Assembly (NCBI GenBank): GCA_028287185.1
Contig: JAQBQD010000029.1
Span: 1 to 64,000 of the forward strand
Length of the DNA stretch: 64,000 bases
From: Gemmatimonadota bacterium
GTDB lineage: Bacteria > Gemmatimonadota > Gemmatimonadetes > Longimicrobiales > Longimicrobiaceae
Direction of reading: 5' to 3'
Shown: piece by piece, positions 17,787-24,027 of the stretch
Layout of the letters: every line of letters begins with the position of its first letter
Numbering within the stretch: the first letter of the stretch is position 1
Made by a program: the position numbers and the translations under genes
The notes under the pieces: model-generated
Database searches by the model: none
Told to the model about the DNA's origin: nothing
The model's input: the letters and a program-made list of their open reading frames with translations, nothing else

Positions 17787-18111
17787 CGCGCCGCTTTCCG
17801 CGCCGGCGCGGCTGCAGCTCCGTGCGCGCCGCCAGCTCCGCGAGCGACCGCGCGGGGGGCAGCGCGAACAGGGCCGCGAACCCGGCCTGCGCGTTGAGGA
17901 TCACGGCCAGCTTGAGCAGCCGCTCCAGCGCGATGCTGCCCGTGCGCTCGAAGTGGCGGTAGGTGCCCAGGGTGATGCCGGCGCGCTCGGCGGTCTCCTG
18001 TTGCGTCCAGCCGCGGGCCAGGCGCAGTGCCTTCACGCGTTCGGAGATCGACTCGGCCAGCTCACCGGGGGTTAGAAGCTCAACTGGCAGCATGATCGCG
18101 TTTACCTCCAT
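17773..18111 (-). CDS. hipB: HipB-like XRE-family antitoxin/repressor
   Basis: DNA-binding antitoxin of a hipBA module; members neutralise HipA and repress the operon. The 112-aa product has a Cro/cI helix-turn-helix at about residues 22-75 (ERVKALRLARGWTQQETAERAGI, then TLGTYRHFERTGSIALERLLKLA) and a basic C-terminal tail (QPRRRGKRRD). The start could be ATG 18111 or ATG 18093. It overlaps hipA by 14 nt. A near-consensus -10 (TATAAT) lies just upstream within an AT-rich patch that probably includes the operator. Confidence 0.85.
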   Translation of the reverse strand: MEVNAIMLPVELLTPGELAESISERVKALRLARGWTQQETAERAGITLGTYRHFERTGSIALERLLKLAVILNAQAGFAALFALPPARSLAELAARTELQPRRRGKRRDAQA

Positions 18112-18132
18112 AATATGGGTGTAATCGCGACT

Positions 18133-18138
18133 ATTATA
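18133..18138 (-). promoter_or_regulatory. -10 element of the hipBA promoter
   Basis: Perfect TATAAT on the minus strand, 22 nt before the hipB ATG, in an unusually AT-rich patch (18100-18145). The -35 region has no good match. The pair ATAATATGG / CTATTATAG around it is a plausible HipB operator. Confidence 0.5.
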
Positions 18139-18204
18139 GCAGATAGATCGAAGGGAAGACAGGTCCTGGATTCCGCGCCTGGACGGTTGCGCCGACGCCG
18201 CGCG

Positions 18205-18447
18205 TCAGGCGAGCCTGAGACCGAGCACGACGGCGGCGACACCGCTCAGGATCATGGTCCAGAACGCCCACAGCTTGTAGAACGCGAGGTGGGGGTGCAG
18301 GCGCTTGTAGACCCAGGCGAGGGCCGCGCCACCTCCAAAGGCCCCGGCAGTCCACCCGGCCGTGAGGATCAGCCACGGAAGGAAGCCGTGGACGCTCCCG
18401 ATCCCGGATCGGGCGACCGTGTCCGAAGCCGCGGCCAGGGACGTCAC
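18205..18447 (-). CDS. Small two-helix membrane protein of unknown function
   Basis: An 80-aa protein starting at GTG 18447, which overlaps the stop of the NtrC-type regulator as GTGA. It has two hydrophobic segments (about residues 22-45 and 58-78: LPWLILTAGWTAGAFGGGAAL, LWAFWTMILSGVAAVVLGL) joined by a short basic loop (YKRLHPHL). I do not recognise a family. The four-base overlap suggests co-translation with the regulator; nothing links it functionally beyond that. Confidence 0.6.
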   Translation of the reverse strand: MTSLAAASDTVARSGIGSVHGFLPWLILTAGWTAGAFGGGAALAWVYKRLHPHLAFYKLWAFWTMILSGVAAVVLGLRLA

Positions 18448-19805
18448 CCTTCGCGCACCAGGTCGTAGCGCTCGATCTTCTTGTACAGGTTGCTGCGGGG
18501 CATGTCCAGGATGCGGGCGGTCTCGGACACGTTCCAGTCGTTCTCGCGCAGCTTCTGGATGATGAAGGCGCGCTCGGCGGCCTCCTTGAACTCGGCGAAG
18601 GTGTGGCACGACAGCAGGTCGCTGGACAAGCCCCCGCCGCGCGTGTGGCCGCCGACAAGCAGGTCCACGTCGCCGCCGTCGATCACGCCGGCGGAGGAGA
18701 GGATGAGCAGGCGCTCGACGGTGTTGCGCAGCTCGCGCACGTTCCCGGGCCAGTCCATGCGCTGCAGCTTGTCCATCGCCTCCTGGGTCAGCTCGCGCGG
18801 CTTGAGCGCGGAGTTGCGCGACGACTGCTGCACGAAATGCGTGATCAGCATCGCGATGTCCTCGCGTCGCTCGCGCAGCGGGGGCAGGTGCAGGGGGATC
18901 ACGTTCAGCCGGTAGTACAGGTCCTCGCGGAACCGGCCTTCCTTGATCTCCTCCTCCAGGTTCTTGTTGGTGGCGGAGAGCACGCGAACGTCCACCTGGA
19001 TGGGCTTGGCGCCGCCCACGCGGGTGATGATGCCCTCCTGCAGGGCGCGCAGCACCTTGGCCTGCGCGGTCAGGCTCATGTCGCCCACCTCGTCCAGGAA
19101 GAGGGTGCCGCCGTGCGCCAGCTCGAACTTGCCCGCGCGGTCCTCGATGGCGCCGGTGAACGAGCCCTTCATGTGCCCGAACAGCTCGGACTCGATCAGC
19201 TCGGTGGGGATGGCGGCGCAGTTCACCTCCACGAACGGCCCGTCCGCGCGCGGCGACAGGCGGTGGACGGCGCGCGCCACCAGCTCCTTACCGGTGCCGT
19301 TCTCGCCGGTCACCAGCACGCGCGCGTCGGTGGGCGCCACCTTCTCCACCCGGTCCAGAACCTGGCGCAGGGCGAAGCTGCGGCCCACGATCTGGTATCG
19401 GCTCTCCACCTCGCCGCGCAGACGCTGGTTCTCGGCGATCAGGCCCTGCTGGCTCAGGGCGTTGCGCAGCACCAGCAGGATGCGGTCGGTGTCCAGCGGC
19501 TTCTCCAGGAAGTCGAAGGCGCCGCGCCGGGTGGCCTCCACGGCCGTCTCGATGGTGCCGTGGCCGCTGATCATCACCACGACGGCCGCGGGGTCCATCT
19601 CGCGGATGCGGGTAAGTGCCTCCAGCCCGTCCATGCGCGCCATCTTCACGTCCATGAAGGTGACGTCGGGGTGGAACTCGCCGAAGATCTGGATGGCCTC
19701 CCCCGCCCCGCCGGCCGAGCGCACCTCGTGGTCCTCGTACTCGAAGAGCTGCGCCAGGACGTGACGGATTCCCTGCTCGTCGTCCACCACCAGGATGCGG
19801 GCCAT
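18444..19805 (-). CDS. NtrC-family sigma-54-dependent response regulator
   Basis: Two-component activator of sigma-54 promoters. Its 453 residues form three domains. The receiver (1-120) has VVDDE, the phospho-acceptor Asp52 in FMDVKM, and EKP. The AAA+ domain (about 140-375) has Walker A GENGTGKE, GTLFLDEVGDM, and the sigma-54 contact loop as GSFTGA rather than GAFTGA. A Fis-type helix-turn-helix lies at the C-terminus (WNVSETARILDMPRSNLYKKIERY). The domain style resembles NtrX/AtoC-type regulators. No sensor kinase is adjacent. The large NtrY-like kinase at 39.8 kb is a candidate partner by inference only. Confidence 0.93.
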   Translation of the reverse strand: MARILVVDDEQGIRHVLAQLFEYEDHEVRSAGGAGEAIQIFGEFHPDVTFMDVKMARMDGLEALTRIREMDPAAVVVMISGHGTIETAVEATRRGAFDFLEKPLDTDRILLVLRNALSQQGLIAENQRLRGEVESRYQIVGRSFALRQVLDRVEKVAPTDARVLVTGENGTGKELVARAVHRLSPRADGPFVEVNCAAIPTELIESELFGHMKGSFTGAIEDRAGKFELAHGGTLFLDEVGDMSLTAQAKVLRALQEGIITRVGGAKPIQVDVRVLSATNKNLEEEIKEGRFREDLYYRLNVIPLHLPPLRERREDIAMLITHFVQQSSRNSALKPRELTQEAMDKLQRMDWPGNVRELRNTVERLLILSSAGVIDGGDVDLLVGGHTRGGGLSSDLLSCHTFAEFKEAAERAFIIQKLRENDWNVSETARILDMPRSNLYKKIERYDLVREG

Positions 19806-19835
19806 CGGGATCTCGCGTGGAGAGGATTGGGTCGG

Positions 19836-20462
19836 TCAGGAACGCGGCGAGAGCACCAGCTCGCCGTTCTGCACGGAGGCCGCGGCCACGCCCGGGGGCA
19901 GCTTGATGGGAAACTCCTGCGCGCCCAGGCCGGGCTGGTCCTTCCGCCCCAGCCGCGTCAGGAGCTGGCCCTGCCACTCGCGCGGGATGGGGAACTTGGC
20001 GAAGGTGGCGCGCGTCACCTCCAGCGCCGCCCGGCCGCGGGTGACGGTGCGGACGCGGCCACGCACGTCCACGTCCGCCGTGTCGGGCAAGAAGCCGCGC
20101 ACGCGCCGCAGCTCGGGCACGTCGGGCAGACGGTCCACCGGCAGGCGCGCGGTCAGCCGCAGCGTGTCGCCGTTCAGGCGCACCTCGGGCTGCTGGAGGG
20201 CGCCGTCCGCGAGCTGGTCCTGGACGCGGTAGCGCAGCAGGCTGGTCAGCTCCACCGCGTTCAGGTGCACGGTGTCGTGCTCGGTACGCAGGCGGGAGAT
20301 CTTGTCCTCGGCGCTCTTCGCGGCGGCCTCGGATACCTCCACCGGGTCCTCGTGCCGCGACTTCCACGGGAAGGGGATGCGGTCGCGGAAGTACCATCCG
20401 GCGGCGCCGAGCGCCACCAGCACCACCAGCAGGGACAGGCAGCCGCCGCTTCTTCGCGCCAT
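19836..20462 (-). CDS. Membrane-anchored protein of unknown function
   Basis: A 208-aa protein with an N-terminal membrane anchor (LSLLVVLVALGAAGWYF, residues about 9-25) and a soluble, probably periplasmic domain. The domain is rich in short beta-like segments (VRLNGDTLRLTARLPVDRL, ADVDVRGRVRTVTRGRAALEV). That pattern recalls lipid-binding-like or DUF2993-type domains, but I cannot assign a family. It lies 30 bp upstream of the sigma-54 regulator gene in the same orientation, so the two may be cotranscribed. Confidence 0.7.
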   Translation of the reverse strand: MARRSGGCLSLLVVLVALGAAGWYFRDRIPFPWKSRHEDPVEVSEAAAKSAEDKISRLRTEHDTVHLNAVELTSLLRYRVQDQLADGALQQPEVRLNGDTLRLTARLPVDRLPDVPELRRVRGFLPDTADVDVRGRVRTVTRGRAALEVTRATFAKFPIPREWQGQLLTRLGRKDQPGLGAQEFPIKLPPGVAAASVQNGELVLSPRS

Positions 20463-20590
20463 GTGTCTCCGTCTTGGTTTCGTCAGGTTCGCCCGCGGAT
20501 CGCGTGACGCTACCTACCCGGCCGCCGGACGGTTGTTTCCGGGCCGGCACCTCGCCGGCAGTCGGCGGAAGGCGTCCCGATCGACCGAAC

Positions 20591-21823
20591 CTACGCCGTG
20601 CCCGCGCTCCCCGCCGCCTTCCGTGCCTCCGCCGACATCGACCCGACGACGGCCGCCAGTGCCGTAGCGGCGCGGTCCACGTCGGCCTCCGAGGTCGCCC
20701 AGCCGATGGAGAAGCGGAGGGCGCCGCGCTCCGCCGTGCCGAGACAGTCGTGCGCCTCGGGCGCGCAGTGCAGGCCGGCGCGGGTCAGCACGCCGTGCTC
20801 CGCGTCCAGCCTCCGCGCGACGGTCGATGAGTCCATCCCGGCATCCACCGTCACGATCCCCACGCCCTCGGGCGCCGCGGGGGAGACGACGCGCACGCCT
20901 TCGATCGCCGCCACCTTCGCGCGGAGCCGGGCCTTCAGCGCGAGCTCGGCTGCATGGATCGACCCGACCGAGCGCTCCCGGATCCATTCGAGGCCGGCGA
21001 GCAGGCCGGCGATGCCCGGCGCGTTCTGGGTGCCCGCCTCCAGCCGGTCGGGCATGGCGGACGGCATCGCCGCATCCCACGACTCGCTCCCCGTGCCGCC
21101 GAACAGCACAGGGCCCACGTCGACGCCCTCCCGCACCCACAGCCCGCCGGTGCCCTGCGGACCGAGCAGGCCCTTGTGCCCGGTGAACGCCAGCACGTCC
21201 ACGCCCATCCGCACGACGTCGATCGCCACATGACCGGCGGACTGCGCGGCATCCACCACCAGCAGGCAGCCGGCGGCGTGGGCCCGCTCCGCGATCTCCG
21301 CCAGCGGCAGGACGGTCCCGAGGACGTTGGATGCATGAGGAACGACGAGCACCTTCGCGCGGCCCAGGACGGCGTTGCCGACGACGGCGCGCTCCACCTC
21401 GCCCAGATCCAGCGTCCCGTCCACGGAGCCGGCCAGCACCGTCTCACGGACACCGCGCGCGGCCAGGGCGGCCACGGGGCGGCGGACGGAGTTGTGGTCG
21501 TACGCCGTACGCACTACGCGGTCGCCGGGGTGGAGCAGGCCGAAGAGCGCGACGTTGAGCGCGTGGGTGGCGTTGAGCTGGAAGGCGATGCGACCGGGAT
21601 CGCCGGGGATGGCAAACAGCTCCGCCAGTGCGCGCCGGCATCGGAAGGCGATGCGCCCGGCGTCCAGCGCGCGCCGGTGCCCCGCCCTGCCGGGCGTCGC
21701 GCCGACGTCGCGGAGGTAGGCCGCGATCGCGTCGATCACCTCCGGCGGGCGGATGGCGCTGGTGGCGGCGTAGTCCAGGTAGACCACGTCGTCCGCCGCT
21801 CCCGCCGCCGTCGTGGAGGTCAC
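20591..21823 (-). CDS. Class V aminotransferase, cysteine desulfurase-like
   Basis: PLP enzyme of the cysteine desulfurase / isopenicillin-epimerase group, 410 aa. It opens with VYLDYAATSAIRPPEV, has YDHNSVRRP, the cofactor aspartate in VVDAAQSAGH, the PLP lysine in FTGHKGLLGPQGTGG, and the substrate-side cysteine in GLHCAPEAHDCLGTAERG. The GLHCAP motif is typical of the TIGR01977 group, often linked to sulfur or selenium transfer. It starts at GTG 21823, overlapping the LarE-tail-like gene (GTGA), and belongs to the larE operon. A role as sulfur donor in that operon is an inference. Confidence 0.85.
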   Translation of the reverse strand: MTSTTAAGAADDVVYLDYAATSAIRPPEVIDAIAAYLRDVGATPGRAGHRRALDAGRIAFRCRRALAELFAIPGDPGRIAFQLNATHALNVALFGLLHPGDRVVRTAYDHNSVRRPVAALAARGVRETVLAGSVDGTLDLGEVERAVVGNAVLGRAKVLVVPHASNVLGTVLPLAEIAERAHAAGCLLVVDAAQSAGHVAIDVVRMGVDVLAFTGHKGLLGPQGTGGLWVREGVDVGPVLFGGTGSESWDAAMPSAMPDRLEAGTQNAPGIAGLLAGLEWIRERSVGSIHAAELALKARLRAKVAAIEGVRVVSPAAPEGVGIVTVDAGMDSSTVARRLDAEHGVLTRAGLHCAPEAHDCLGTAERGALRFSIGWATSEADVDRAATALAAVVGSMSAEARKAAGSAGTA

Positions 21824-22053
21824 CCGTCGCTGGGGACGAGATCCAGCGCGACGTAGCGGAAGCCGAGCGCCTTCAGCTCGCGGGCGAGCGGCAGGCCCTC
21901 CGCGCCGGCCACGCCGTCCCACGCGTCCGCAGGCACGCGCAGCGCGGCGATCTCGCCCTCGTGGCCGGAGACGGTGACGGTGGCGCCGTCAAATCCGCGC
22001 CGTGCGAGCAGGTCCGTGGCGCGGATGGCGCGCGGGTCGGCGGGGGCGCTCAC
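21820..22053 (-). CDS. Stand-alone homologue of the LarE C-terminal domain
   Basis: A 77-codon gene starting at GTG 22053 and overlapping both neighbours by four bases. Its sequence (TVTVSGHEGEIAALRVP ... LARELKALGFRYVALDL) aligns with the C-terminal ~60 residues of the LarE encoded next to it (FRVRHHGEVARLEVHP ... VLDAGFSSVLLDLEG). The order is the same: a strand, H-x-G-E-x-A-x-L-x-V, helix, then GF-x-x-V-x-L-D-L. It lacks the PP-loop domain entirely. I see no catalytic residues. It may be a partner or scaffold for LarE or the desulfurase. Confidence 0.7.
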   Translation of the reverse strand: MSAPADPRAIRATDLLARRGFDGATVTVSGHEGEIAALRVPADAWDGVAGAEGLPLARELKALGFRYVALDLVPSDG

Positions 22054-22889
22054 GCGGCGCCTCCGAGCTGCACGAGCTGGACGGCGGCCAGGCCCTCGTT
22101 CAGCGCGCCGCGGCGGTATCCTTCCAGGTCGAGGAGGACGCTGGAGAAGCCCGCATCGAGCACGGCGGCGGCGATCTGGGCCCGGTGCGCGGCAATGCGG
22201 GAAAGCTCGACGGGATGCACCTCCAGACGCGCCACCTCGCCGTGGTGGCGGACGCGGAAGTCGCGGAAGCCGAGCGCGCGCAGGGCAAGCTCGGCACGCT
22301 CCACCTGCCGCAGGCGGCCGGGCGTGACCGCGAGCCCGTACGGCAGGCGCGACGCCAGGCAGGGCGCGGCGGGCTGGTCCCAGGTGGGCAGCCCCAGCTC
22401 GCGCGACCAGGCGCGGATGTCGCCCTTGGTGAGCCCGGCCTCCAGCAGCGGCGAGCGTACGGCGTGCTCGGCGGCGGCCACCGCGCCGGGGCGATGGTCG
22501 CCCACGTCGTCCGCGTTGGAGCCGTCCAGGACGGTGCGGAAGCCCCGCTCCGCCGCGACGCCCGCCAGGCGGCCCCACAGCTCGTCCTTGCAGAAGTAGC
22601 AGCGGTTGCTGGGGTTGGCGGCGTAGCGCGGATCGTCCATCTCGCGCGTCTCCACCTCCAGCCAGGGGATACCGAACGAGGCGGCCACCTCGCGCGCGGT
22701 GTCCTCCATCCACGACGCGATGCTGTCGCTCTTGCCGGTGACGGCGAGCACGTTCGCGGCACCGAGGGTGTCCACGGCCACCTTGGCGAGGAAGACGGAA
22801 TCCACGCCGCCGCTGTAGCCGACCACCACCGAGCCGCACTCGCGGAGGATCTGGGCCAGCCGCGCCCGCTTCTGCTGCACCTTGCGCAA
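22050..22889 (-). CDS. larE: LarE-type ATP-dependent sulfur transferase
   Basis: PP-loop ATPase of the LarE family, which adenylates a carboxylated pyridinium substrate and donates sulfur to it when making the nickel-pincer cofactor. The 279-aa product has the PP-loop SGGVDS (about residues 25-30), NRCYFCKDELW, DGSNADD and PCLASRLPYG. The cysteine in PCLASR is at the position expected for the sacrificial sulfur donor. No larB, larC or larA is in the window, so the real product may be different. It is coupled to the two downstream genes by four-base overlaps. Confidence 0.9.
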   Translation of the reverse strand: MRKVQQKRARLAQILRECGSVVVGYSGGVDSVFLAKVAVDTLGAANVLAVTGKSDSIASWMEDTAREVAASFGIPWLEVETREMDDPRYAANPSNRCYFCKDELWGRLAGVAAERGFRTVLDGSNADDVGDHRPGAVAAAEHAVRSPLLEAGLTKGDIRAWSRELGLPTWDQPAAPCLASRLPYGLAVTPGRLRQVERAELALRALGFRDFRVRHHGEVARLEVHPVELSRIAAHRAQIAAAVLDAGFSSVLLDLEGYRRGALNEGLAAVQLVQLGGAA

Positions 22890-22911
22890 ACCTCCGGATA
22901 CCGGGAACGGG

Positions 22912-22938
22912 ACGGGGGGCCCAAGATAGGCCCCCCGT
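22912..22938 (-). terminator. Terminator between lspA and larE
   Basis: A perfect 10-bp stem (ACGGGGGGCC / GGCCCCCCGT) with a 7-nt loop, 40 nt past the lspA stop. Confidence 0.6.
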
Positions 22939-22977
22939 GCAGTACCCCGCCAGACGCCGCCGGGTCGCCGCGCGCGC

Positions 22978-23604
22978 TCAGGCCAGCGTCGCGGGCTCCA
23001 CTGCGCCGCCCGCCTCGGGCGAGACGGACGGCTCGTCGCCCGGCCGCCGGCGCATGCGGCCCGCCACCTCGAACAGGATCACCGGGATGCTGAGCGGGAT
23101 GGAGAGGAAGAGCGCCACGTCGGCCAGGTTGCCCGGGGGAAGCCACACGTCGTGCCAGCGCAGCGACAGGAAGTCGGTGACGCCCCAGTGCACCAGGCGC
23201 TCGCCCAGGTTGCCCACCATCCCCCCCAGCGCCAGCCCCACGTAGAGCCACGCCAGCGGCCGCTCGCGCTGCGTGAAGCGGTGGCCGCGGCCCAGGATCT
23301 GGAGCAGGAAGAGGAGCCCCACCGCGGCGCCGCAGACGGCGATCACCTGCCGGGCGCCCAGGGGAAAGCTGCTCCACAGCCCCAGCATCATCGCGTGGTT
23401 CTGCACGTGGAAGAAGGCCAGGCGCCCCGGCACCACCTCCACGAAGTCGTCCAGAGGCACCCGCGACGAGACCGCCCATTTGGCCGACCAGTCCGCCGCC
23501 GCGATCGCCGCGGCGATCCACGCCGCGGGCACCCAGCCCCGCCTCGGCTCGTGGTCCGTGGCGCGGCGCCCGCCGCCGCGGTGGACGGACCGGCGCTCGC
23601 CCAT
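22978..23604 (-). CDS. lspA: Divergent lipoprotein signal peptidase (LspA family)
   Basis: Aspartic protease that cleaves prolipoprotein signal peptides. The 208-aa product has four hydrophobic segments and the family order of motifs: DWSAKW in the first helix, GGMVGNLGERL, GVTDF, and NLADVALF. The two catalytic aspartates (in TDF and NLAD) are present and 18 residues apart as in E. coli. NLxDR has become NLGER, and the NxGxxFG motif reads NHAMMLGL. The C-terminal ~30 residues are a cytoplasmic tail. Probably functional but atypical; a second, canonical LspA elsewhere in the genome is possible. Confidence 0.8.
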   Translation of the reverse strand: MGERRSVHRGGGRRATDHEPRRGWVPAAWIAAAIAAADWSAKWAVSSRVPLDDFVEVVPGRLAFFHVQNHAMMLGLWSSFPLGARQVIAVCGAAVGLLFLLQILGRGHRFTQRERPLAWLYVGLALGGMVGNLGERLVHWGVTDFLSLRWHDVWLPPGNLADVALFLSIPLSIPVILFEVAGRMRRRPGDEPSVSPEAGGAVEPATLA

Positions 23605-24027
23605 GAGCCTGGTGGTGATTCGGTGCACGGGATGCCTGGGTGCCATGCGGGCGTCGGGTTCGGTGTTCCCTGGCCGTCCACGGGTCTCTCCATGCAGCCG
23701 CGGAACGACCCCCAACCGCTTTTCAAGATGTGGGCCGGGAGGGCGCCCCCCCGACATCCGGCGGCCGTGATGATCCACCCATCGGCGCCGGTGCCCAGGT
23801 TCCGTACGGCCACCGCAATCCACCCTCCCGCAACGGGTTGTGTCACCAGGGTCGTACTCCGGCGTCGCGTCTCCATACACCCGCGATGGCTTCGCGGACC
23901 GGTGAACATCCGGTGTAAAGCACAGTGGTACAGCAGGTTGCGTTCGAGCCGTCGGGCGGCGCGGAGCGTGCCATCCATCCACGTGCCTCCCCTTCCTTGC
24001 TCCCGGCCCGTTCCCCAGACATTCCCC
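23605..24027. other. Divergent intergenic region between lspA and the PilB-like gene
   Basis: 423 bp without a credible ORF. It should hold both promoters. I saw a near-miss to a sigma-54 site (TGG-TTGC at 23928-23942) with the wrong spacing, and no clean sigma-70 pair. Confidence 0.5.

Noticed and set aside
23925-23945. Possible sigma-54 (-24/-12) promoter before the PilB-like gene
   Set aside because: The GG and GC doublets are one base too far apart for the consensus.
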